DNA of 37,702 nucleotides, from positions 1 to 37,702 of the forward strand of contig JALSTK010000147.1 in NCBI GenBank assembly GCA_026983775.1, read 5' to 3'. This DNA comes from Calditrichia bacterium (GTDB lineage: Bacteria > Calditrichota > Calditrichia > Calditrichales > Calditrichaceae). Made by a program: the position numbers and the translations under genes. How positions within the stretch are numbered: position 1 is the stretch's first letter; each line of letters starts with the position of its first letter. The notes beneath the pieces are model-generated. The model was not told the origin of the DNA and searched no databases. It saw only the letters and a list, made by a program, of their open reading frames with translations. Of this stretch, positions 25,614 to 33,854 are shown one piece after another.

Positions 25614-27332
25614 ATGAAATTTCAGTGGGTATTCCCGGAAAAAACCAATCCGGAGGCGGTAAGAAACCTAAAAGATCAGTTTAATTTACATACTCTTATC
25701 GCACAAATTCTTATCCAACGTCAAATTGAACAAGCGGATCAAATAAGACGTTTTTTTAATCCCAGTCTGGATGATCTGTACGACCCTTTTTTAATCCCGG
25801 ACATGGATAAAGCGGTTGAGCGCATCCTCAAAGCACTTCGCGACGGTGAAAATATTCTTATTTACGGGGATTATGATGTAGACGGCGTTACCAGCGTATC
25901 CATCCTGTATGATGGTTTATTTCGCATGGGAGGCAAGGTTTCCTTTTTTATTCCCAGCCGTTTTAAAGAGGGATACGGTGTGTCCAATGCCGGAGTACGA
26001 ATTGCCCGCAATCGCGATGTTTCACTTCTTATCACGGTGGATTGCGGGATTACGGCTGTTCAGGAAGTGGAATATGCCCGGGAATTCGGCATCGATGTAA
26101 TTATTTGTGATCACCATGAACCCGGAGAAGAAGTACCCAAAGCAGTCGCTGTTGTTAACCCGAAGTTAATGAAGTCCGAGTATCCCTTTAGAGAACTGGC
26201 CGGCTGTGGGGTCGCTTTTAAAGTCTTACAGGCAGTTACCCGGAAAATCGGTCTGGAAAAAACCTATGCCTATAAATATCTCGATCTCGTTGCCTTGGGT
26301 ACGGCAGCGGATATTGTTCAATTGACGGATGAGAACCGCATTTTGGTTAAGTACGGTCTGGAAAAGCTTCAGTCCAAAGAGCGTCCCGGTGTTTACGCTC
26401 TGGCACAGAGCAGCGGGCTTATTGACCGGGAAATCACGGTAAGTGTAATCGTATTTGTCATTGCACCCCGTTTGAATGCGGTCGGCAGAATATCCAACGC
26501 CAAAAAAGCCGTTCATCTACTGACAACGGATAGTATGCAACAAGCACGAAATATTGCCCGGATTCTGGAAAAAGAAAATAAAAAGCGCAAAGATATTGAT
26601 GAAATAACCTTTCAATCGGTTAAGGATATTATAGATAGGGAAATTGATCTGGATTCGACCCGGGTCATTGTTCTTGCCCATAAAGACTGGCATCCGGGAG
26701 TTATTGGAATTGTAGCCTCGAGAATCATGGAAAAGTATAGCCGACCCACTCTATTGATTTCTATCCAGGACGGCATCGGGAAAGGATCTGCCAGATCCAC
26801 ACAAAATTTTGATATTTATCGGGCCTTTAGCAAACTCAAACATTTATTTATCGCCTTCGGCGGACACCGTTTTGCAGCCGGAGTGACTATTAAAGAAGAA
26901 AATATTCCTCTTTTGGCCCGGGAAATAAACGAAATATCCGAAGCGTTCCTCGAAGTGGAGGATATGGTACCTAAATTGCAAATTGATGCCGAAGTGGAAT
27001 TCGATCAGTTCAATCCTCAATTTTTTAACGGACTGAAACGGTTGGCACCCTATGGGCCGAGTAACATGAGACCTGTTTTCATTTCCAGGAACTTACAACT
27101 CTTCGGAAATGCAATGGTAATTGGAAATAATCATCTAAAAGTAAAATTTAAACAAAAAGCCGTTGTGCTCGATGCCATCGGCTATCACCTGGGTGAATAT
27201 GTGGATGTCCTCAATCGTCCACATAGTTATATCAATTGTGCCTATGTCATTGATGAAAACACCTGGAACGGTCAGACGACCATCCAAATGAAAATAAAAG
27301 ATTTTGAGGTTTATCCCCATGGAAGAACATAA
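25614..27332 (+). CDS. recJ: Single-stranded-DNA-specific exonuclease RecJ
   Basis: 5'-3' exonuclease of recombinational and mismatch repair. The ATG at 25614 is chosen. The frame is open back to 25542, but that part lies inside rnpB, and MKFQWVFPEKTNPEAV is a normal RecJ N-terminus. The 572-residue product has the DHH phosphoesterase motifs GDYDVDGVTS, VDCGIT and CDHHEPGEEVP, and LGTAADIVQL. HPGVIGIVASRIMEKY follows, then the DHHA1 signature GGHRFAAGVTI and a C-terminal OB-fold-like domain that contacts DNA. GGGGTGG just upstream is a possible ribosome site. Its end overlaps the RodZ-like gene by 14 bases. Confidence 0.95.
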   Translation: MKFQWVFPEKTNPEAVRNLKDQFNLHTLIAQILIQRQIEQADQIRRFFNPSLDDLYDPFLIPDMDKAVERILKALRDGENILIYGDYDVDGVTSVSILYDGLFRMGGKVSFFIPSRFKEGYGVSNAGVRIARNRDVSLLITVDCGITAVQEVEYAREFGIDVIICDHHEPGEEVPKAVAVVNPKLMKSEYPFRELAGCGVAFKVLQAVTRKIGLEKTYAYKYLDLVALGTAADIVQLTDENRILVKYGLEKLQSKERPGVYALAQSSGLIDREITVSVIVFVIAPRLNAVGRISNAKKAVHLLTTDSMQQARNIARILEKENKKRKDIDEITFQSVKDIIDREIDLDSTRVIVLAHKDWHPGVIGIVASRIMEKYSRPTLLISIQDGIGKGSARSTQNFDIYRAFSKLKHLFIAFGGHRFAAGVTIKEENIPLLAREINEISEAFLEVEDMVPKLQIDAEVEFDQFNPQFFNGLKRLAPYGPSNMRPVFISRNLQLFGNAMVIGNNHLKVKFKQKAVVLDAIGYHLGEYVDVLNRPHSYINCAYVIDENTWNGQTTIQMKIKDFEVYPHGRT

Positions 27333-28176
27333 AGAAAATCAACCATCCATTTTCGAAGAGCTGAAATCTGCTCGCGAAGAAAAAGGCTTATCTCTTCAGG
27401 ATATTGCCCAACGGACCCATATTAGATTGGATTTTCTTCAGGCTCTGGAAGAAGGAAACCTGGGTAAAATTCCCCATGTGTATGATAAGCTCTTTTTCCA
27501 GACCTATTTACGTGTTTTAGGAATAGAAGATGAAGAAAAATATATTAAAGCTTACCGCGAGTTAAGAAAAGAACTGCAACCCCAATATACCACGACCATC
27601 GGCAAATTAACTTCGGTCAATACATCTCCGGGGCGGATGCATTGGATTAAGATTCTTTATATAGCCATTCCCGCTCTCATTTTGGCGCTTATTATCATCC
27701 TCCTGGCTATTAATTCCAGCACCATCACCCCGGTTGATCATGTAGCGGTAAACGCTATTACACCCCGGGAAATTGTAAAAAATATTCAGAAAAACCGCGC
27801 CCTAAGAGCGCTGGCGGCAGATACGATCAAAGAAAATAGCAAAACGGTTACCCTGACAAACCGTAACTCGGATGTTAAAGTCGAATTAAAGGCGCTTGAT
27901 AAAACCTGGGTACGGGTGGTTCGCGATCGTGCCGATACCCTGGAATATTTGCTGCAAAAAGGAAATGAGATTACGATCAAGGGGGATTCTCTGCTTAATT
28001 TCATACTCGGAAATGCCGGTGGAGTGCGCGTAACCGTCAATAACCGGGATGAAGGTATTCTGGGCAAACCGTATCAGGTCGTTACCAGACTTGTTGTAAA
28101 TCAAAAGGGGATCATTCAAAAATTAATAAAAGATGTAGGGAAGAATCATGTCAAAGTCGATTCGCTTCAACTTTAG
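27319..28176 (+). CDS. rodZ: RodZ-like protein: HTH_25 domain, membrane helix, DUF4115
   Basis: Bitopic membrane protein that links MreB to the elongasome in rod-shaped cells. The ATG at 27319 is chosen because GAGGT lies eight bases before it; an in-frame TTG at 27304 has no such support. The 285-residue product has an N-terminal helix-turn-helix with LKSAREEKGLSLQDIAQRTH. A conserved FFQTYLRVLGI follows, and one transmembrane helix lies at about 112-136. The C-terminal beta-rich domain of DUF4115 type contains WVRVVRDRADTLEYLLQKGN. These are the RodZ hallmarks. It overlaps recJ at its start and the next gene by 29 bases at its end, so the three are likely coupled. MreB genes are not in the window. 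Confidence 0.88.
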   Translation: MEEHKENQPSIFEELKSAREEKGLSLQDIAQRTHIRLDFLQALEEGNLGKIPHVYDKLFFQTYLRVLGIEDEEKYIKAYRELRKELQPQYTTTIGKLTSVNTSPGRMHWIKILYIAIPALILALIIILLAINSSTITPVDHVAVNAITPREIVKNIQKNRALRALAADTIKENSKTVTLTNRNSDVKVELKALDKTWVRVVRDRADTLEYLLQKGNEITIKGDSLLNFILGNAGGVRVTVNNRDEGILGKPYQVVTRLVVNQKGIIQKLIKDVGKNHVKVDSLQL

Positions 28177-28669
28177 GGTAATCCTTGTAATTGCCGTTCT
28201 GCTATTATTCGCCTGTCAAACCAGGTTAAGCAGTAAAAAAGTAATGATTGACGGCCGGGAAATGCTGGTGGGCCCGCTAAGCATCCGCCAATTATTTTTC
28301 GACTATCCGGAGTGGAAAAAATTAAAAGAAGCCTATCAGCCCGATTCATCGATTATCCGAAAATTAAAAAAGATCGATCGGCCTTTTCAAGTTGAGATTT
28401 TCATGGCAACCTGGTGCCCGGACAGTAAAAGGGAAGTCCCTCATTTTCTTAAAATCATCGACAGAGCCCATTTGAACAAAAAAGCCGGGATAAAAATGTA
28501 TGCTTTGAACCGGAAATTAAAAATGGATAACGATCTTCCGGAACAATACGGTATCAAACGGGTGGCGACTTTCATTTTTTTGAGGGATGGTAAGGAGTTG
28601 GGAAGAATTGTGGAAAGGCCGCAATCGTTTCTCCTGGAAGAGGATATTCTTACAATTCTGAACAAATAA
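28148..28669 (+). CDS. Thioredoxin-like lipoprotein with a CxxS site
   Basis: A 173-residue predicted lipoprotein. The signal segment ends in LLLFAC, placing the lipidated cysteine at residue 23. The mature part is a thioredoxin-like domain with MATWCPDSKREVPHF, where the usual second cysteine of CxxC is Ser. The later GIKRVATFIFLRDGKELGRI occupies the cis-proline strand region, with Ala-Thr in place of the usual Thr-Pro. One active cysteine suggests a monothiol or isomerase-like role, or thiol binding in the periplasm, rather than dithiol reduction. The precise function is unknown. The gene starts within the end of the RodZ-like gene. Confidence 0.8.
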   Translation: MSKSIRFNFRVILVIAVLLLFACQTRLSSKKVMIDGREMLVGPLSIRQLFFDYPEWKKLKEAYQPDSSIIRKLKKIDRPFQVEIFMATWCPDSKREVPHFLKIIDRAHLNKKAGIKMYALNRKLKMDNDLPEQYGIKRVATFIFLRDGKELGRIVERPQSFLLEEDILTILNK

Positions 28670-28718
28670 TCATTTTAGATGTTAACCTGCCTGTGAAAGG
28701 ACTTGTGAAGATAGCTGA

Positions 28719-30410
28719 ATGAAAAACTTCCTGATATTTCTTATCCTTCTAAACTTCTTTTGGATTGATCCGGGACATACCCGTCCGTTCCGTCCGATCC
28801 GGGCCGAGAAGGGAATGGTGGTCTCCGCCGACTCGATTGCTTCCCGGGTTGGTGTGAATATTTTGCAGCAGGGCGGTAATGCGATCGACGCTGCAATTGC
28901 CACTGCATTTACCCTGGCGGTAACCTATCCGACCGCAGGAAATATCGGTGGGGGTGGATTTATGATCATACGGGATAGTTCCAAGAGGGTCTATGCCCTC
29001 GATTACCGCGAAACCGCCCCGGCAAAAGCCACAAAAAACATGTATCTCGATTCAACGGGAAAGGTGATTAAAGATGCCAGTATCCGCGGCTATTTAGCGG
29101 CCGGTGTTCCCGGAACAGTGTGCGGGATGTGGGAAGCGCATAAAAAATTTGGGACACTGAAGTGGGCGGAAATCTTAAAACCGGCCATCCGTTTAGCTGC
29201 CAACGGCTTTGCGCTGGACGAGTATAAGGCCCGCATTTTTAACGCCTTTAAACAAGAATTTCAACAGTTTCCCGCAACGGCACAAATATTCGTCAACCCG
29301 GACGGACCCTTTACAAAAGGATATCTATTTAAACAGACCGACCTTGCCCGAACTCTGAAACGGATAGCCCGGCTGGGTGTAAAAGGATTCTACAGCGGTC
29401 CGCTTGCAGAAAAAATTGCTAAAGATATGCAATCTCATGGCGGATTGATTTCCTTAAAAGATTTGAAATCCTATCGGTGTAAATGGCGTACACCGATACA
29501 AATAGACTATCGGCACTATGCTATTTACACCATGCCTCCTCCCAGCTCCGGCGGGGTCGTTTTGGCAGAAATTTTGAATACGTTGGAAGGATTCCATTTG
29601 CACCGTTTGGGCCATAACAGTTCCAACATGATACGGTTGTGGGTGGAAACGGAGCGCTATGCCTATGCCGATCGCGCCTTCTGGCTGGGCGATGCCGATT
29701 TTGTTACAATGCCGTTGAATGTGCTGCTTTCTAAAGAATACGGCCGAAAACTACGTTGTAAGTTACATTATTTTAATGCCGGTGTATCCGATTCCATCCA
29801 TCCTTCTCTTCCCAATTTTAAGGAGAAGGATCAAACGACCCATTTCTCTATTGTGGACCAGTGGGGTAATGCCGTTTCCAATACCTTTACTTTAAACGGT
29901 TCTTTCGGTTCCATGGTAGTCGTTCCCGGAACAGGAGTCTTGCTGAATAATGAAATGGATGATTTTAGTATTAAACCGGGGCAGCCCAACTCTTACGGAC
30001 TTCTGGGAGGATATGCCAATGCCATTCAGCCCGGGAAGCGTATGCTCAGTTCGATGACACCGGCCGTTGTTACGCACCATGATTCTCTATTCATGGTGCT
30101 CGGTTCTCCGGGAGGAGCAAAAATTATAACCACCGTTGCCCAGGTGATCTCGAATATCATTGATTATCGGATGAATATTCGTCAGGCCATTGAAGCGCCC
30201 CGCTTTCATTTTCAGTGGAAACCGGATAGTCTTGTTCTCGAATATAATCGCTTCAACAGTGATACCATTCACAATTTGCTAAATGCAGGATATGCTATAT
30301 TGTACGACAAATATATGGGCTATGTCCAGGGTATTCTTATTGAAAACCGTAGTTCATCGATTACCGGATGGAGTGACCCGAGAAGCAACGGGCGGGCCAT
30401 CGGATATTAA
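28719..30410 (+). CDS. ggt: Gamma-glutamyltranspeptidase
   Basis: Periplasmic or secreted Ntn-hydrolase that cleaves the gamma-glutamyl bond of glutathione and similar compounds. The precursor is 563 residues with a signal segment (MKNFLIFLILLNFFWIDPGHT). The start of the large subunit has GGNAIDAAIATAFTLAVTYP and NIGGGGFMIIR. Self-cleavage is expected before the nucleophile Thr373 in DQTTHFSIVDQWGNAVS. Downstream substrate-binding motifs are LNNEMDDF and SSMTPAVV followed by LGSPGGAKI. All key residues are present. Only a short 49-base gap separates it from the thioredoxin-like lipoprotein gene. Confidence 0.96.
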   Translation: MKNFLIFLILLNFFWIDPGHTRPFRPIRAEKGMVVSADSIASRVGVNILQQGGNAIDAAIATAFTLAVTYPTAGNIGGGGFMIIRDSSKRVYALDYRETAPAKATKNMYLDSTGKVIKDASIRGYLAAGVPGTVCGMWEAHKKFGTLKWAEILKPAIRLAANGFALDEYKARIFNAFKQEFQQFPATAQIFVNPDGPFTKGYLFKQTDLARTLKRIARLGVKGFYSGPLAEKIAKDMQSHGGLISLKDLKSYRCKWRTPIQIDYRHYAIYTMPPPSSGGVVLAEILNTLEGFHLHRLGHNSSNMIRLWVETERYAYADRAFWLGDADFVTMPLNVLLSKEYGRKLRCKLHYFNAGVSDSIHPSLPNFKEKDQTTHFSIVDQWGNAVSNTFTLNGSFGSMVVVPGTGVLLNNEMDDFSIKPGQPNSYGLLGGYANAIQPGKRMLSSMTPAVVTHHDSLFMVLGSPGGAKIITTVAQVISNIIDYRMNIRQAIEAPRFHFQWKPDSLVLEYNRFNSDTIHNLLNAGYAILYDKYMGYVQGILIENRSSSITGWSDPRSNGRAIGY

Positions 30411-30421
30411 AAAGGAAAAAC

Positions 30422-30742
30422 ATGTCAGGAAAATCTTCAAAAAAATTACGTGAACAGCAGACAAAGGGTGTTCATCAGTCCCATGGCAATGAACCTCAAT
30501 CGCAAGAATTCAGTCCCAGAGTTGAACGCTTTTATAAGCTGATGCTAAGAACGATGAGTTGGATTGTAGGCATCGCTTTTGCGGCCATCCTGGTTCTGCC
30601 CGAATTCAATTCACCCACCTTAGATTCGGTTACCACCCTATTATTCGATTTCGGCTTTGCCATTTTACTCATTTTTATTGTCATTGAATTTATTAGTGAT
30701 CCTTTTAAACGATTATTGAGTTCCTTTATTCATGAAGAATAA
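30422..30742 (+). CDS. Small two-helix membrane protein, unknown
   Basis: A 106-residue protein I do not recognise. The first 40 residues are hydrophilic and basic (Lys/Gln/Ser-rich). Two hydrophobic helices then follow at about 46-62 and 70-90, with a charged tail (SDPFKRLLSSFIHEE). The helix pair and short loop suggest an inner-membrane hairpin with both ends on the same side, probably cytoplasmic. A Shine-Dalgarno-like AAAAGGAAAA precedes the ATG. Its last 11 bases overlap the start of the receiver-histidine kinase gene, so the two are translationally coupled. A role as membrane partner of that soluble kinase is possible but is inferred from position only. Confidence 0.7.
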   Translation: MSGKSSKKLREQQTKGVHQSHGNEPQSQEFSPRVERFYKLMLRTMSWIVGIAFAAILVLPEFNSPTLDSVTTLLFDFGFAILLIFIVIEFISDPFKRLLSSFIHEE

Positions 30743-32300
30743 CGTAAACCATAAAATACTCATCATTGATGATGATGCCGACCTGAGGGATACCTTAAAA
30801 CTATTTCTTGAAGATGACCAGTATCAAATATACGATTGCGGTACGGCGGCGGAAGCGGAATCCCTTTTAGAAAACAACCATTTTTCGGCCATTGTTCTGG
30901 ATATATTTCTTCCCGATCGTAACGGGTTGGATTTTATTCAGACGATCCGGGATATGAATATCCAGACTCCCATAGTGATTATTACCGGTAGTTCCGATCT
31001 GGAGGTCGCCCGTCAGGCCCTTCGCGTCGGGGTATTCGATTATATTGTGAAACCTTTCAAACAAGGCCAGTTACATCAAATACTGCACAATGCCATTCAA
31101 AAGAATTACATCATTGAAGAGAAAGAAGCTCTGGAAAATCAGCGCCGTGTATACCAGGAAGAACTGGAAAAGATGGTACAACGCAAGGTTAAGGAACTTC
31201 AGGAATCGGAATCAAAATATCGCAGTTTGGTTGAACAATCTCTGGTAGGTGTATTTATTACCAAAGACAATGTATTTAAGTATGTTAATAAAAAGACCTG
31301 TGAAATTCTTCAATGTCCCAAAGAAAATCTGCTCTCTGATAAATGTATGCTCGATTTTGTTTTTGATGAAGATAAAACCAAAGCCGAATCTTTTATTGAG
31401 TTTATGAAAGAACGGAGCAAGTTGGGGCATAGTGTGCGGGTGCGGGCAAAGACATTGAATAATGAAGAACGCATCCTGGAAATCTGGATGACGAAAATAA
31501 CCTATCAGGGAGAAGATGCCTACGAAGGCGTGATGATCGATGTTACCGAACAGGATAAATTTAAAGAACGTGAACGACAGTTGCAGATGCAGTTACTCAA
31601 TGAGCATAAGATGGCGGCCATCGGACGTTTGGCAGCCGGTATTTCACATAATCTGAATACACCGATCGCCATCATTCAGGGCAATGCGGAATTATTGAAA
31701 TTGCACTATCCCCAGGACTCGGAAGTCGATCGAATATTAAAACAGACCGAGCGTATGACCGCTTTGATTCAAACCATTCTGGATAAGGGCCATAAAGAGC
31801 AGGAAACCCAACTGATGGAAATTAATTTAAATGACCTTCTATTGCAGGAATTAGAGTTTCTGAATGCCAATCTTTATTTTAAGCATCATGTTAAAAAAGA
31901 AATAAATCTTGAGGATAATTTACCACCGATTAAAGGGATTTACAGCGATTTTTCACAAAGCATTACCAATATTATTCAGAATGCCGTCGATGCAGTTTAC
32001 AAAAGGGAAACACGGGTCATACGCATCACAACCAGACGGGTGAACCAACATATTGAACTGAGTATTGCGGACACGGGCCATGGAATAGCGGATGAAGACT
32101 TGCCAAAAATATTTGATCCTTTTTTTACAACAAAACCCACGGAACGGGAAGATACCAATGACCCGGATGCACCGTTGGGTACGGGTTTGGGTCTGTCTCT
32201 GGTTTATAATTTGTTAACTCCGTACGGTGTGAAAATCGACGTACAAAGCAAAATCGATTCCGGAACTACTTTTATTCTTCAATTTCCTCTCAACACATAA
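30732..32300 (+). CDS. Receiver-PAS-histidine kinase hybrid
   Basis: A 522-residue soluble signalling protein with the receiver domain at the N-terminus. The receiver (8-110) has the acidic pocket Asp13-15, phospho-accepting Asp57 in VLDIFLPDRNG, Thr85 and Lys107. A coiled coil follows at about 120-160, then a PAS domain (about 160-275) beginning YRSLVEQSLVGVFITKDN. The HisKA domain has the phospho-accepting His306 in AAGISHNLNTPIA, followed by a HATPase domain with the N-box QNAVDAV, DTGHGI and GTGLGLSL. The residue after His306 is Asn instead of the usual Glu/Asp. No membrane helix is present. The layout suggests phosphorelay input through the receiver modulating the kinase. Confidence 0.92.
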   Translation: MKNNVNHKILIIDDDADLRDTLKLFLEDDQYQIYDCGTAAEAESLLENNHFSAIVLDIFLPDRNGLDFIQTIRDMNIQTPIVIITGSSDLEVARQALRVGVFDYIVKPFKQGQLHQILHNAIQKNYIIEEKEALENQRRVYQEELEKMVQRKVKELQESESKYRSLVEQSLVGVFITKDNVFKYVNKKTCEILQCPKENLLSDKCMLDFVFDEDKTKAESFIEFMKERSKLGHSVRVRAKTLNNEERILEIWMTKITYQGEDAYEGVMIDVTEQDKFKERERQLQMQLLNEHKMAAIGRLAAGISHNLNTPIAIIQGNAELLKLHYPQDSEVDRILKQTERMTALIQTILDKGHKEQETQLMEINLNDLLLQELEFLNANLYFKHHVKKEINLEDNLPPIKGIYSDFSQSITNIIQNAVDAVYKRETRVIRITTRRVNQHIELSIADTGHGIADEDLPKIFDPFFTTKPTEREDTNDPDAPLGTGLGLSLVYNLLTPYGVKIDVQSKIDSGTTFILQFPLNT

Positions 32301-32376
32301 TGGCTTGAAGAAATTTGAAATAACTCCTTAAAAATTGTAAATTTAAATAATTTAATATAACGGATTTTTTATAAAA

Positions 32377-33375
32377 ATGGTTACACTTACCAGACAGCGC
32401 GTGGAACAGCTCTTCGACTCTTTTCGGGGTGAAAAAATATTTGTTATCGGTGATCTGATGATCGATCGCTATCTTAGGGGAAGAGTTAGCAGATTGTCCC
32501 CGGAAGCTCCCGTACCTGTTGTTGAGATGGATAGTGAGACCTATCATTTCGGTGGAGCCGCTAATGTTGCCTTAAATCTGCAGACACTGGGATGTGATCC
32601 CATCTTAATCGGTTTGGTCGGAGAAGATGAGTATGGACGAAGATTTGAACAATTATTAAAGGATAACAATCTGAGCAGTGAGGGAATTATTTTTACCCGG
32701 GACCGGCCGACTACTGTTAAGACCCGAATTATCGGGGATAACCAGCACCTGGCCCGTGTAGATATTGAACGTATCGTCTACTCCGGAGAAGAATCGGAAA
32801 AGAAACTGCTGCAACGCATTAAAAGTCTATTTCCTCTGGGGAAGGCGGTTATACTGGAGGATTACAACAAGGGTGTATTGACGGAGAGGGTCATTGCTGA
32901 AACACTTTCTCTGGCTCAGGTTCAGGAAAAGATCAGCACGGTCGACCCGAAGTTTATTAATTTTATGGCTTATCGGAACCCGACCGTATTCAAACCGAAT
33001 ATTCGAGAGACCTCTCAAGCTCTGGGTAAACTACTCGATGATGAAACAAAGGTTGAGCAGGCCGGATTTGAACTGCTGGAGCGCCTGAAAGCCCAATCCG
33101 TTTTACTGACCCGGGGTGCCGACGGCATGTCATTGTTTGAGCAGAATCGGCAAGTACAGCATATAGCCACCCGGACCCGCAAAGTAGCCGACGTCTCCGG
33201 GGCCGGAGATACGGTTATCGCTACAATGACTGCGGCTCTGGTCGGCGGTGCAAATTTCAGGGAGGCCGCAACTTTGGCCAATAGTGCCGCAGGAATCGTC
33301 TGCGAAGAGGTCGGTATTGTGGCTATTCAGGCTGAACGACTAAAAAAGGTATTATTGGAACAAGATCGCCTATGA
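32377..33375 (+). CDS. rfaE1: D-glycero-beta-D-manno-heptose 7-phosphate kinase
   Basis: PfkB-family sugar kinase that phosphorylates heptose-7-phosphate at position 1 on the route to ADP-heptose for LPS core. The 332-residue product has VIGDLMIDRYLRGRV, the sugar-binding FGGAANVALNLQTLG, and the PfkB signature DVSGAGDTVIATM with the catalytic Asp. It equals the N-terminal half of E. coli HldE. AT-rich DNA before it (32335-32361) contains TTGTAA and TATAAC 15 bases apart, a weak promoter candidate. Its stop overlaps the adenylyltransferase start (ATGA), so the split halves are still made together. Confidence 0.94.
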   Translation: MVTLTRQRVEQLFDSFRGEKIFVIGDLMIDRYLRGRVSRLSPEAPVPVVEMDSETYHFGGAANVALNLQTLGCDPILIGLVGEDEYGRRFEQLLKDNNLSSEGIIFTRDRPTTVKTRIIGDNQHLARVDIERIVYSGEESEKKLLQRIKSLFPLGKAVILEDYNKGVLTERVIAETLSLAQVQEKISTVDPKFINFMAYRNPTVFKPNIRETSQALGKLLDDETKVEQAGFELLERLKAQSVLLTRGADGMSLFEQNRQVQHIATRTRKVADVSGAGDTVIATMTAALVGGANFREAATLANSAAGIVCEEVGIVAIQAERLKKVLLEQDRL

Positions 33376-33854
33376 CCGAAATTATTCCTTTCGCCCATAT
33401 TGAGCATTTTGCACAAGAATGGCACCATAAAGAAGGGGGATCCATCGTCTTCACCAACGGTTGTTTCGATGTTTTACACAGGGGGCATGTCCAGTATTTG
33501 GAGGCCGCAAAAAAATTGGGTGTTCTGTTGTTAGTGGGTATTAATTCCGACCGTTCCGTGCAAAGGCTGAAAGGAGAAGGGAGACCTCTTATTAATCAGG
33601 AGGACCGGGCCTATCTTTTGTCACGACTAAAACCGGTAGATGTAGTCTGTATTTTCGACGAAGATACCCCCGAAGAGTTAATCAGACGAGTGAAACCCGA
33701 TATATTGGTGAAGGGCGGGGATTACGCCCTTGATGAAATCGTAGGAAGGGATTTAGTCGAATCCTATGGCGGTCTTGTACGCACTATTCCGTATGTCAAA
33801 GGGTATTCTACCACAGCCTTCATCGGACGTATCAAAAAACAGGGTTCACTATGA
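33372..33854 (+). CDS. rfaE2: D-glycero-beta-D-manno-heptose 1-phosphate adenylyltransferase
   Basis: Nucleotidyltransferase that attaches AMP to heptose-1-phosphate. The 160-residue product has the Rossmann-like nucleotidyltransferase motif FTNGCFDVLHRGHVQYL (HxGH) and the family-typical GRPLINQEDRAYLLSRLKP and VDVVCIFDEDTPEELI segments, ending with KGYSTTAFIGRI. It corresponds to the C-terminal half of HldE. Start and stop overlap both neighbours by four bases, so rfaE1, rfaE2 and the transglycosylase are tightly coupled. Confidence 0.94.
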   Translation: MTEIIPFAHIEHFAQEWHHKEGGSIVFTNGCFDVLHRGHVQYLEAAKKLGVLLLVGINSDRSVQRLKGEGRPLINQEDRAYLLSRLKPVDVVCIFDEDTPEELIRRVKPDILVKGGDYALDEIVGRDLVESYGGLVRTIPYVKGYSTTAFIGRIKKQGSL

